From Hofstenia miamia (lineage: Eukaryota > Xenacoelomorpha > Acoela), in the NCBI GenBank assembly GCA_004352715.1, contig SCFE01000046.1, forward strand, positions 479,743 to 543,742: DNA of 64,000 nt. The letters run 5' to 3'. The notes below the pieces were generated by a model. It did not search any database. It saw only the letters and a list, made by a program, of their open reading frames with translations, and was not told the origin of the DNA. Of the stretch, positions 22,044 to 32,597 are shown piece after piece. The translations under genes and the position numbers were made by a program. The first letter of the stretch is position 1, and each line of letters opens with the position of its first letter.

Positions 22044-23538
22044 ATTCACTGCAATATTGTGTTCGTAATAGATCTAGCTCAAAATCACTGTAGCATCACA
22101 ACTCATTTCAAAGAGGATTGGGAGTGGAAAAATTCTTGAAAAATAGATGTCATTTGTTACGGATGGTAATTTCGTAGGACAAAATTCGTTTGTTATGCGT
22201 TGCACTTGGGAAATTCTTGCAATTTGTAAATGTTTAGATATAATAGTATTATATGCGAATGCAATTAGTATAACTGGTGGTCAATACAGAACAGGTTAAT
22301 TCAATATGAATGAATCAGGTTTGTTGAATGTCGTATATTCTTCTGGTTGGTGCTACAGCCGACTTCAATACAACTAAAGTTATTGCTCATACTAATACAA
22401 ACGAAACAGTTATACAAGTACACCAAGGCTTTTGTAATCGACAAACTTAACTAATGATGACGATGTTGCTTTTGCATATGGTACTAGAGAAATTTTATCA
22501 AAGGTTTTTTTAGGCCTGTTGGCAGTCTTTAAATATGGCCCGCAACTCACCCAAAGCATATTTGTGCGGTTTCGCATCCTCTTTAGATTACACACACAAT
22601 TTCAGAGTTCTCATCAGGTCTGCATTTTGGACCCGAAACCCGACCCGTAACAACCACGTTCTTACTGGACCCCATCTGATTTGAATGCTTTTTACTAAGA
22701 CCCGAAACTCAAACTTTTTCGAAACTGGACCCGAACGCGACCCGATTATTTTCTGAAGCCATGCCGAAATGGTTTAGAACACCGATTTTTTTCTTGAACT
22801 AGCTAAACAGTTTGAAATTGACCCAAAATTATCTATCCAGTGTAAACAAACAAACAAACAAGCAAATAGTTGGATTGACGAATATTGAGAATATTGATTT
22901 TGAACTGTTCCCAAGCCGAGACCTGAAATTGGTCGAAATGGGGCCCGAACCCGACTCGAGATCCGACCGAATTCCGGGTGATGTCGGGTCTGAAAACTGT
23001 TTGTAATAACTGCATTATTTGTCTGAAGGACAGTAGCGAAAAAACTGCATACATAGGTAATGAACTTCAACTATGCGCTTTATAATGAATATATCAATCA
23101 GTTCTAAGAATTTCATAAATAATGAGCTTGAACTATATCTTGGACTTAGTAGTAGCTGTCCGACAATGTATTGAATTTTAAATATCACGATAAAGTCTTT
23201 AAAATATACATGAATTTTATTTTTTTTACAGATTTCGATTGTGTTATAACCAGAACAGTGAAAACTGCTGTTGCATTTCTTTGATAGACTGACAATTTTT
23301 TGAACGCTTTTTTAACCAAATGTGAAGTTTATGTTGAGTGTTAAATAGAAGGCCTATTGATTTTAATGCTCATATATGTATTTTTCAATGTTTTTAATTT
23401 TGTAGTTTGAGCTTTTTGAATTTACAATGGTTTTTTGTGCTCATAAAGTTAATGATCTTTCCATATAATTCTATTACTGTTGTCTTTGTCCGACAATGTT
23501 TTGAAAAATTCGAGGTGTGTTTTAGCCAATGAAGCATC
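22044..23538. other. Intergenic, with GACCCGA-type repeat cluster
   Basis: Between the NEPRO-like gene and DTL. From about 22609 to 23003 the sequence is locally GC-richer and repeats GACCCGAAAC-like words (22630, 22700, 22730, 22945). CAGGTCTGC at the left and GGGTCTGAAAACTG at the right could be decayed hAT-type ends; no target duplication was seen. The rest shows nothing recognisable. A DTL promoter should lie near 23300-23530. Confidence 0.4.
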
Positions 23539-23740
23539 ATGGCTGCCCAACGGCGTTGGCTTGCATACCATCATGCGTTGTCTAATTTATCTTGTAGCAC
23601 TGAGGATGTTATTTCATTGACTGGCGTTCAATTTGATGAATGCGTTCCTGCGTTGAGCGTCAAGCACTCTCCAATTGATCCACATCGTTTTGCTGTCGTA
23701 AATGAGGATGGATTTCTTTTAGTGATATCTTCATATCCAG
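23539..23740 (+). CDS. DTL: DTL/CDT2 exon 1 (WD40 receptor of CRL4)
   Basis: DTL is the substrate receptor of the CUL4-DDB1 ubiquitin ligase. It destroys Cdt1, p21 and Set8 when they are bound to PCNA on chromatin. This exon has ATG in good context (ATCATGG) and encodes about 67 residues, with HSPIDPHRFAVVNEDGFLLV as the start of the first WD repeat (compare the A-N-E-E-G-F block in DTL). The N-terminus is shorter than in vertebrate DTL. The donor is ATCCAG|GTGCAT, phase 1. No closer gene lies upstream on the same strand than the NEPRO-like gene, 1.5 kb away. Confidence 0.8.
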
Positions 23741-23801
23741 GTGCATATTGTATACATGAGTTATTCTGTAAATGAATGTATAATCTTTTTCTATGTTCAA
23801 G

Positions 23802-23864
23802 GCAGGATAGCGGACCATTTCATTTATCCACTCGGATTGGCAGTTGTTACAATTCATCGTAACC
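23802..23864 (+). CDS. DTL: DTL/CDT2 candidate 63-bp exon 2
   Basis: A 61-bp intron with a pyrimidine-rich end (TTTTTCTATGTTCAAG) would precede this exon, and a strong donor AACC|GTAAGC follows. The length is 63 nt and both sides are phase 1, so it can be included or skipped without changing frame. It would add 21 residues. Skipping it also gives a clean Glu codon at the joint with exon 3. Vertebrate DTL has about 14 residues between the two flanking blocks, so either form is possible. The nearby second AG (GGCAG) would put a TAG in frame, so the first acceptor is favoured. Confidence 0.45.
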
Positions 23865-24638
23865 GTAAGCTTCCTGGGAATTTTAAAAATTTTATGATTT
23901 CTTTAAAAAACTAATGAAGCTGTCCATAAGCCTACAGTTTGGTTGGGGCTTGGGCAGTCTATTAACAGAAAAAAATAGCTGAGGCTAACTGTTGCTGCAA
24001 TGGGCTTTGGACCCCTACTTGCCTGAACATTACTGAACATTAGGAAATGTGAGAATTTAAAAAATTTTTAAAAAATTTGAAATTTCAATCAAAAATCGGG
24101 ATTTTTTTCAAGTATTTCAGCGACATCATTTCTTTTACAAATGTCCAACACTATGTTTGAGCACGTTTTATTAATGTTTTTAAAGAAAGTTTAGAATTAC
24201 ATCCATGTGACAAAAGTCAAGCATTTATCAAACCTTCACTATATTCACTTGACACACTTCTAGCTGGCCTAGATTTGCAAAATTAAATAAATTTGTGACT
24301 AACCTCTAACTGTCATACGATTTGATTTCTACATTTATTTTTAAATTATTTGGAAGGCTACAGTATCTATTAAAATGATTTTTTTAAAAAATTGGTTGCT
24401 AAGATTACGTTGTTTAATTTTTATTTTCACAAATTGCACATTTTTCTAAAAAATTTGATAATATGATTTTAAACTTGTGTTTTCCTTATGCAAGTTATGA
24501 CACTGGAAACCGCTTTGCCTTGTGCATGGCTACCTATTTCTCATCAAATTAAGTCTTTTGAAAACTCCTTCTCAATTTCGAAATTCTCTTTCCCTACATG
24601 AAATTTGAGCTAGTTTTTAGGTTGTAAATCTAATGTAG

Positions 24639-24891
24639 AGTGGGGGATTCGTGCTCATGATAATATTGCATTTGATGTTGAGTGGCGTTGTGATGGAAAG
24701 GCGCTGTTCACAGCATCTGGTGATAGGAAAACAGCGCTATGGGATCTGGCATCACGGCAACGCGTTTTCCAATGCGATGGACATGTATCAAGCGTGAAAA
24801 CTGTAGTAGCACACAAAATGCACCCAGAAATGTTTGCAACAGGAGGCCGGGATGCTTGCATTTGTTTATTCGATACAAGATACAACAAAAG
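24639..24891 (+). CDS. DTL: DTL/CDT2 exon 3
   Basis: The acceptor ends TCTAATGTAG and the donor is AAAAG|GTTTGT, phase 2. It encodes WGIRAHDNIAFDVEWRCDGK, then ALFTASGDRKTALWDLASRQ, a GH-type loop (CDGHVSSVKTV), then MFATGGRDACICLFDTRYNK. This is the clearest DTL match in the gene: A-H-x-N-A-V-F-D, G-D-x-x-x-K-F-W-D, C-K-G-H and C-T-G-G-R-D-G-x-I-x-V-W-D-T-R-C-N-K occur in the same order and spacing in known DTL proteins. The DTR at the end is the WDxR-type DDB1-binding motif, with Phe in place of Trp. Confidence 0.9.
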
Positions 24892-26628
24892 GTTTGTCCT
24901 AATTCCTTTGTTCGATTTTTCCGGAGATTCTATTCATCGTAAAATTCATACTCATGAAAAGTGGTCTATGGTTAATCCACGATATGTTGATCACAAGATG
25001 ATGTTTAACATTTGTTTATCATTTAAGTACAGAAATTGATTTTATAAATAGAAAAATATGTTTCAAATTCATTTCCTTTGTAATTCGAGATGTAGAAAAA
25101 ATATTTTCCGCATAAGAATAATAAAATAGGTTTACTTAAGATCTTTGAAAATTATGCATTTATTTGGTTATTTAAAAAATTAATTGTATCAGTGGTTTTT
25201 AAACCTTTATGACATCACCCTCATTTCACTATCTTCTCAAAGTACGCTCCTCACCTTTTGTAAGATTTAAAGAAATTTGAATTTCTCACATCTCACAAAT
25301 GCTATCATCTCTCACCACCTTAGTTGAAGAACCACTTAATTATATTCAATTTATTTTCAGCAATTCTGTACATAATCTTTACAAAATACATGTATATCAT
25401 ACGTTCTACACATTAATTCAGTCTCTGAACAATAGCGCTCAGTTTAACAGTCGATATTTTATCTTAGAATCATTTCACTGATTTCCTCAATAGTGTTTCC
25501 CTTTAAATGCATTAAGGATCTGCAAGATTTATATTCTTCTGTTCGATAATGAGACAAAACACATACTGTTTTCTCACATTTAGCAAGTTCTATCATCTTC
25601 TGGTGATTTGATTAATTTTTTTTGTCAGTACCTCAATATCTTTCTATTGGTCACCTTTCATCGTCTGAGAGATGGTATGATGGCTTAAATTATAAGTCAT
25701 TTGCGGAATCTTTTTCATGCCATTGGTCTTCTATACATATATCCAGAAGACCTTCTGCTAAAAGACTAGCTTATTATTATGAATTGAATCTGTAGTCTAT
25801 CCGTGTTCACTGTTTTGAATCTTATCGAATTTATTTAAATATGTAGTTGTACTATTTGTACAATTGTGTCAATCACCTATAACAGGCTTTTTTATAGTGT
25901 AAAAATTCATACTCTAAATAATCTTTAACTTGAGCTCCTTTATCTAATCTAAGTATTTATTCAGTCAAATATTGTTGCCACCTTTTGGTCCGGCTTTGTC
26001 CCACACTCATTGATGAATTGGGACTTGTCGGAAACTTAGCTTCAAGTAATTTTTGCTCGATTAACGCGATTTTGGTACACTCCTCATATTTCCAAATATT
26101 CTCACTGCTTTGTGCATATCTTGTCAAGTTGCAAAGAACAAATGCTATTTTACTCATTAGTTACTATGCAATAATTACAGTACATAGTACCTCAAAACAG
26201 AAACACCATCATCATTCAATAGTTTGATGATTGTCTGAATCGTTGTTCTATTCTAATTGAATTTTTTAATTGTCTGTAAATTCTAGCTATATAGTTACGT
26301 GTATTATCAGATTTCTTTTGAAAGAACCAAACTTTAACTTACTTTAACGCCAAGAAACTGCCGAGCTGCTTGATAATTCTGATCCATTTGAACGGTGAAG
26401 TGAAACAAGAAATGTAATATGAAATTGAATTTGTTTTTGCCACTAACGTCTTACATTTCCGTGCTCATTCTCTGACAATATAAAAACTTTATTATCAAAA
26501 GATGCTTTCATCGTAATTTTAAATGCACTGTATAACATTAATTTTTCATTTAAAAAAGCAATTTTCAAAAACGTGTTATTTAATGAACATTTTGAAGAAA
26601 TGTGCTTAATTATAAAGCTTATATTTAG
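24892..26628 (+). other. DTL intron 3
   Basis: About 1.7 kb, AT-rich. An antisense frame at 25957-26157 (with EECTKIALIEQKLLEAKFPT) has protein-like composition but no family I recognise. No transposon ends were identified. Confidence 0.4.
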
Positions 26629-26826
26629 GAGGGGTGGATCTCTTGTACCTGTAATGCGAATCTCCTGCTCTCAGCTCAATGCTTCGAAGCCTATTGCAAA
26701 ATCGGGCCGAGTAGAAAGTGCTCAAAGTGTGACTTCCTTGTTATATTTAGACAATGATCGTATTCTATCATCTTCCGCCTGCTATCCTACACTTTCTCTT
26801 TGGGATCCCCGATTCTCTTCAAAACC
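26629..26826 (+). CDS. DTL: DTL/CDT2 exon 4, truncated by the assembly
   Basis: The acceptor TATATTTAG joins exon 3 in phase (AGG codon across the splice). It encodes a linker rich in Ser/Lys, then ESAQSVTSLLYLDNDRILSS and TLSLWDPRFSSK. S-V-T-x-x-L-x-x-x-x-x-x-L-S-S and W-D-x-R match the fourth WD repeat of DTL, including a second WDxR box. The coding frame runs straight into the single N at 26827 and a (TA)n tract, so its donor is not seen. About 45-50 residues, roughly one WD repeat, are absent before exon 5. Confidence 0.85.
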
Positions 26827-26827
26827 N

Positions 26828-26868
<41 letters not shown>

Positions 26869-26872
26869 GATT
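26828..26872. repeat. (TA)n tract at an assembly joint
   Basis: Starts directly after the N at 26827, where the DTL exon 4 frame breaks off. Confidence 0.9.
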
Positions 26873-27023
26873 GTCAATGTCATTGAAGAAGCAATTAGTG
26901 TATTGTGATTGTGATTATTTGATTATTAGCCTTATTCAATATTTATTTTTGGGCATTTAAATCAGTAAACAAGCATAAACGTATTCAAACATAACAATAA
27001 ATGTAACGACATCGCAGAGAAAT

Positions 27024-27316
27024 TAGTTTTATAACATTGTAGTACTATTACAATGAATTTTGGAACAAAGTAGTTTTTCATATTAGAAAATTTTTAAATT
27101 TATTTTACTTTTTTTTCAAATATTAACACGTGGTATGCCGATAAAAATATCTTTAAATTTAAGCCTCTTTGAATAAGAATGAATTCTATACGATTATAGG
27201 TATGGTTTCAACTAAACCATATTTTAATTGGGCTTTTATTACTACGCCGCTTATTCGAGCGTGCAAAATTAATTCCTTAATGATCCAATAGCAGGTAGCA
27301 TCTCTTAACATAGAAC

Positions 27317-27367
<51 letters not shown>

Positions 27368-28146
27368 GTATAGGATGTAATTTGGAAATTCTAAAAACTT
27401 TCTGGTTTCTCCAAATATTAAAAAATTTTAATTGACCAATGTAGTCGGGTCATATTATCTCGACACAATCCTGCGTTTTCTGAATTATTATTAGTTTATG
27501 TATTTTACCAAACCAATTCCCTATACTTTTAAGGGTTGTACCAAACCAAACTACTTTCTTTGCAAATTTTGATTTATTTGTAGTCAGAAAACACTAATAA
27601 AAGTTCTTTTAAAACCGAAAACAACATTTTTATTTTTCACATTTGTTAATTTATTGTTTAGGATTGCAATAAGAACACAACNTAGTTTTATAACATTGTA
27701 GTACTATTACAATGAATTTTGGAACAAAGTAGTTTTTCATATTAGAAAATTTTTAAATTTATTTTACTTTTTTTTCAAATATTAACACGTGGTATGCCGA
27801 TAAAAATATCTTTAAATTTAAGCCTCTTTGAATAAGAATGAATTCTATACGATTATAGGTATGGTTTCAACTAAACCATATTTTAATTGGGCTTTTATTA
27901 CTACGCCGCTTATTCGAGCGTGCAAAATTAATTCCTTAATGATCCAATAGCAGGTAGCANTTATGTATTTTACCAAACCAATTCCCTATACTTTTAAGGG
28001 TTGTACCAAACCAAACTACTTTCTTTGCAAATTTTGATTTATTTGTAGTCAGAAAACACTAATAAAAGTTCTTTTAAAACCGAAAACAACATTTTTATTT
28101 TTCACATTTGTTAATTTATTGTTTAGGATTGCAATAAGAACACAAC
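27024..28146 (+). repeat. Two duplicated blocks around single Ns in a DTL intron
   Basis: 27024-27300 recurs as 27683-27959 and 27496-27681 recurs as 27961-28146, with N at 27682 and 27960. The second copy lacks the (TA)n tract at 27317-27372. The pattern fits two assemblies of one locus, one of which collapsed the microsatellite. The first 20 bases of DTL exon 5 and its acceptor are therefore present twice (27662-27681 and 28127-28146). Confidence 0.85.
27317..27372. repeat. (TA)n microsatellite
   Basis: More than 25 TA units with one or two interruptions (TATGTATA). Confidence 0.95.
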
Positions 28147-28828
28147 TCAGCAGTATAAAGCTGGTGTAGCCGCTACCTACTACACAAAAATTGCATTGTC
28201 TCCGCGATCAGATCTTTTATTGTGTGGCTCATCGGTAGACCCTATAATATTTGATACAAAACGACCAACCAAACCTCTTCTGTATTTAAAAGGACATTCT
28301 AATGCAGTGAGCTCAGTCTCGTGGAGTAGGCGGGATGTTTCCAGTCTTGTTACATGTGCTGATAATGGAAAACTATACATTTGGAGGCCAACTGCAAATA
28401 CCAACTCATTACAAGAAGCGCGTTCAGAGATAGCCGAATCCGAGTTTACACTTCACGGAAATTCAATTGCATTTAAATCATTTATTTTCAGGGATATCAA
28501 TTATTCCTCATTGTCATCAACTACTACCAAAAGCCAGGATTCTAACAGACTGAGGATTTTGTCTGATTGCAGTAATTCCTCTATCAGGTCTGTGAGTTCT
28601 TCACTCCGTAATCTACCTGATTTCGTACGAACTAGATATTTACTGAAAGACTTTAAAGTTAAGCGACGCTCTCCTTTGAAACCGTCTATTTCTTCGCCAA
28701 GAAAACGTTTTCTTTCACTATTTTCACCTGGGAATTCAATACCTAAGCGTTCGCGCAAACGTCATTTACCCTCAGATTCAAGTGCAGTTAGTACAAAGCC
28801 CCGCAGTTTGAAATCCTTCTTTAAATGA
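28127..28828 (+). CDS. DTL: DTL/CDT2 last exon with C-terminal PIP-box-like tail
   Basis: The acceptor ends TTATTGTTTAG; the exon opens in phase 0 and runs 233 codons to TGA at 28826. The last two WD repeats are clear: YYTKIALSPRSDLLLCGSSV, then LLYLKGHSNAVSSVSWSRRD and CADNGKLYIWRP, matching the DTL blocks Y-V-K-S-S-L-S-P and L-L-G-H-S-x-E-V-T-S-V-x-W. The rest is a basic, Ser-rich tail of about 160 residues. It has CDK-type sites (RRSPLK, SSPRKR, LFSPGN), a basic cluster (PKRSRKRH) and the end PRSLKSFFK. The last fits the PIP-box core L/I-x-x-F/Y-F without the first Gln, as in vertebrate DTL, where a C-terminal PIP box tethers the ligase to PCNA. The tail is far shorter than in vertebrates. 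No canonical AATAAA follows closely. Confidence 0.9.
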   Translation, partial: DCNKNTTQQYKAGVAATYYTKIALSPRSDLLLCGSSVDPIIFDTKRPTKPLLYLKGHSNAVSSVSWSRRDVSSLVTCADNGKLYIWRPTANTNSLQEARSEIAESEFTLHGNSIAFKSFIFRDINYSSLSSTTTKSQDSNRLRILSDCSNSSIRSVSSSLRNLPDFVRTRYLLKDFKVKRRSPLKPSISSPRKRFLSLFSPGNSIPKRSRKRHLPSDSSAVSTKPRSLKSFFK

Positions 28829-29476
28829 TATATTTTTGTATTTGTTATATTTCGATGTTCAATTTTTTATACTTTTAACAGGAAAAAATTCAAAGTAAAA
28901 ATAATTTCAATATTTGTACATAAGGGTTTGAGTGGCATTGTTATGCCATGTTTGTGTACTTTGGTAGACATTTTGTTCAATTGCCAAAATTACAATTGAT
29001 TGTTTTGCAGAGATGGCGAGTAGGTACTAATTTTGTCTTTGCATATTCCCATATATTATTTAACCCTTGGTATATCAAAATATTTTTCGCTACGTTATTT
29101 ATAAGAATGGGTGTGCTTGCACCACATGCTATTTTTAAGTGAGTTTTGCTTCATCTATGTTAATTATTATCTAACTTGCTGTTAATATTAATTATATATA
29201 TTCATATATAATTACATAATTTTTGTACTAAATTGGATTTGTGATATTGATTTTCGTTCTGCCTGGTACAATAGCAGGTTCAATTCCTCTGCTAAAGCCT
29301 TCTAAAGGAAAACATCACTAAAACCATATGCGAGAAATTGTTTATGATGGCATAGCTGTATAAAAAAACAAGTATTTCTATAAAATAATAGCTAGAAGGG
29401 GTGCACCCCACAAGAATATTTTTAATTCTCTAGATTAGCTGCAGATTATCATGTCAGCTAAAAGAATCCGTTTTCT
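28829..29476. other. Non-coding downstream of DTL
   Basis: AT-rich, with only chance open frames. The DTL polyadenylation site should be here; AATAAT-like variants are present near 28900, but nothing decisive. Confidence 0.4.
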
Positions 29477-30070
29477 CCAAATTCAAAAAATTCCCTTGAG
29501 AAGTAACTATTAACACTCAGATTTTCATTTTTGCTGCTTTATTGTCTGATATTTACAGTACGTTCTCGATTTTACGAAAACTCGATTTTATGTATACAGC
29601 CAATCGGATCAATTAAATGTACCAACTGACCAAATTCCCGATGTAGTCACGAACGAGAATCAAGCAGAAAATGAAGAACCTCAGCCGAAGATTAACTAGT
29701 GAATGAAATTTACCATGCTACAGGAAAAACCGGAAGCATCAACATGCAACATCAGCGGCCCGAGCTTCCTTGAGAACATTGCCAGGACGAAACGGATTCA
29801 AAAAGTCTTTCAGCCCCCTATCACAAAGTATTTTGGGTTTAGAAAACATGAAATTTATACGTATTTTTACAAATTAGAATTCGAGAGATTAAGCATGATC
29901 CTACAAAAATTGATGCTAGTCACATTTTTACAGTAATAAATTTTTTTAGAATCTCAATATAAAATTAAATGTTTTATATTTAGATCATTTCCCCAAATTC
30001 AAAAAATACACGTGAGAGGTAACTGTTAGCACACAGATTTTCATTTTTGCTGATTTATTAGGCGATATTG
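29477..30070 (+). repeat. 75-80 bp direct repeats flanking a pogo remnant
   Basis: 29477-29552 and 29993-30070 share CCAAATTCAAAAAAT, then GAGA/GGTAACT, and CAGATTTTCATTTTTGCTG, about 80% identical by eye. They enclose the pogo-like piece and are too long to be its target duplication. An older duplication of this segment, later hit by the transposon, is one reading. Confidence 0.65.
29557..29940 (+). mobile_element. pogo/Tigger-type transposon remnant
   Basis: Begins TACAGTACGTTCTCGATTTTA and continues with an internal repeat CTCGATTTTA. This matches the general form of pogo/Tigger ends (CAGT...CTCGATTTTACG). A short frame then ends RTKRIQKVFQPPITKYF, which looks like the basic Q-x-x-I-x-x-F/Y-F tail of Tigger/pogo transposases. 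Most of the transposase is absent and the right terminal repeat is not clear (TTTTTACAGTAA near 29927 may be its relic). This is a deletion derivative. Confidence 0.55.
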
Positions 30071-30790
30071 TCTTTGGGATTTTCATTAAGGTCTGGTCAA
30101 ATTTGTAGTTTTTTTATTATAAATTGCAAAACCAGAAATAGTTTGAATAAAAATAATTATGCTAGATAAGTTGATGATATAATGGTTATATCAGAATGTA
30201 TTGGTAAAAACATACGGAGTAGCATTTACATGTAAATTTGATAATGTGCCTAAACTTTCTTGGAGCCCTGTATTTTGTGAGCATGTGTGGGTCTAGTATA
30301 AATTTTGCTACCAAAATGAAAAACTGGAAATTCTGATGAATTACATAGTAATCAGACACAAGCAATGCTCTTATTTATTTGCTGTTTCCTCTCTATATTT
30401 TTTCTAGCATTCATGGCAGGAACTTCCGACGTACATCCAAGACTTAGCGAATGCAGTTAAAGCAAATGCTACATTTTCTTACATTTGCTTTGTCTAGTGC
30501 TCATGCATAATTTCGATTTACAGCATTCCTACATCCGTTTCTACGGATAGTATTGAAGCCACAAACAAATTTTTCAGGGCTGTCACTTAATATATCAGTT
30601 ATGTTGATATTCTCTTCAAATGTCTCTTTATCTGCTTCACTCTGCGTTCTGATTTCTGGTACTATTCAGTGTTGCCTTTTTTCCTAATCTGCCTTTTCGA
30701 AGATTTCTCAACACCTGTCATTGAGACACATTGTCTTTGTAATATAGAAAATCACCTTCAATATGTTTCATTTCTAAAGCGTTACTGTGT
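30071..30790. other. Non-coding, nothing recognised
   Basis: AT-rich intergenic DNA with no coding motif that I can support. Confidence 0.4.
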
Positions 30791-30798
30791 GCTATGTC

Positions 30799-31151
30799 CA
30801 GTGTTGGAACGTGTCCTGATTTTTCGGCCTGAACGCGCCATGGCACGAAATTTAAAAAATTTCAAGCACGAGCCCGGCACGACACGAAAATCTATAAATT
30901 TTTTGTTGAATGTAAAGGCATCCTAGATTCAACCTATATGAATCAAATGTATTGGCGCATAATTGTTTCAAGTTTAACCAATTGTTCAAGAAACAAAATT
31001 TTCGATGATTTTAATGTGAAAATTAAGATTTAGAAAATAAAATAAACATATTTTATACGTATTTTGATGTGGCACAGGCTCAAAAATGTCTGTAAGAATG
31101 AGCACGGGCACATCACGGAATGAAATAATGCATTGCACGGTTCCAACACTG
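30799..31151. mobile_element. hAT-type MITE with 8-bp target duplication
   Basis: Starts CAGTGTTGGAACGTG and ends GCACGGTTCCAACACTG, inverted repeats of about 16 bp with one extra base. Flanks are GCTATGTC (30791-30798) and ACTATGTC (31152-31159), 7 of 8 matching. CAGTG-type ends and 8-bp duplications are typical of hAT elements. At 353 bp, with no transposase, it depends on a source element elsewhere. Inside are repeated GGCACGA words. Confidence 0.85.
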
Positions 31152-31159
31152 ACTATGTC

Positions 31160-32590
31160 AAATAATTTAGAAGTAGGATTTAAATTTTTTCTTCCTGAGA
31201 TCTTAACCTTTTGTATCATTCTTTTTATGGACTTCCAATCCTCAAATATAGAATTCAGTTTCTTTTTTTGCATTATAATGCTATGTTGTTCTAACTTTTT
31301 TCCAAAATTGAATAATTTTCAAGGACACTATTAAGACTTTCACTAAAATTATTTTTAATGAAAAAATGTGCATACAATCCCCCTATGGCAGTTTGCTTCC
31401 TTCTAGAGGTTGAATGAGTTGCTTCTCCAAGTTTATAATTTTCAGCTATTTAATTCGACAAAATTATAAACCACGTAAGGTACCCAGCGGCGTACACTAG
31501 GCGGAGGACAATGCCCTTGAAGGTTTGGACGTTGATCTAGGTTGATTAAATGAAAATTTTTTTGGAAAAAACTTAAAAAAATATTTAAAACGAAATTGTG
31601 AGATGAGTTTTCAGTGTCAATTATTCCAAATTTTTTAAAAATTCGTAGGGCCCCGTCAGAAATCCTACGTTCGCACCTGTAACGAATACGCGAACACTAG
31701 ATGTAATATTGAGGAATTACATTACACTATTGTGTACACACAGAGTGCAAAATTTCAACCTTCATGTGCAGCCGTAAAAACGAAATTCTTTGCTATAATA
31801 TGCAAGGTAGGTTTTTGAGTATTTGGGTATTTAGAAGGTAAGAGCTGGAGATTTCCAAAGCATTATTTTCAGATCCACCCTAATATTTAGTGATTGACCT
31901 AATATGTTCATTCTACATCTATTCAAAATGAATTATTTTCAGGAATATCCATTTATGCAAGCTAGTTCCTAATATCTATATTTGATATAATCTCTGTGGA
32001 CAGGAATTAGAAAAAAATTAACATTTTTTATGCATGTTTACAAAATTTAGAAATAAGTCTACAATTTAATCACTGAGCTTAGGACTATTTTGTGAGAAAA
32101 ATGTGTTTGAATTTCGAATCAATGAAGCAAAATTTCTTTAACACTTTAAGAAAAATATCAAAAGTTAATGAAAAGGTCATCGCATGTATAAGAACGCGAC
32201 GTTAATATTGTTTGTGAACTACTGGATGTCTAAATGTTTTATCGGCATACAATCCGATTTCTCCTAAAATACTGATTCTATTCAACAATTATAAAAAACA
32301 TTAGTCTTAAGATTTTATTGGTTCTCTTTGTCTCAATAGTTCAATCATCACTTCTACTCTCCAATTAGAGTGGCAATGAACGAGATAATCGATTCATTTT
32401 TCCTGACAAATAAAAAGTTTAGGTATTTATATAACGAGGGGCCTTCAAAAAGTTCTTAGACTCGACATCATTCTGAATTCCTATTACCATACTATTTTGC
32501 ATTACCATAATATATCAATTTCTTAACTTAAATTTGAAAAATTAGAAATTTTATATCAATTATTGAGTAAAGTCAAGTGATTTAAACTTT
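31160..32590. other. Mostly featureless; possible decayed MITE
   Basis: CAGCGGCGTACACTAGG (about 31486) and TACGTTCGCACCTG (to 31682) look like loosely matching hAT-type ends around 200 bp. No matching target duplication was found, so this is tentative. The remainder shows nothing. Confidence 0.3.
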
Positions 32591-32597
32591 GTAAAAC

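Noticed and set aside
25957-26227. Overlapping antisense and sense frames inside a DTL intron
   Set aside because: No splice sites, no known family, and both strands are open, which argues for chance.
31486-31682. Pair of GGCG-containing ends resembling a hAT MITE
   Set aside because: Only loose end similarity and no matching 8-bp flanks; kept only as a note in the spacer entry.
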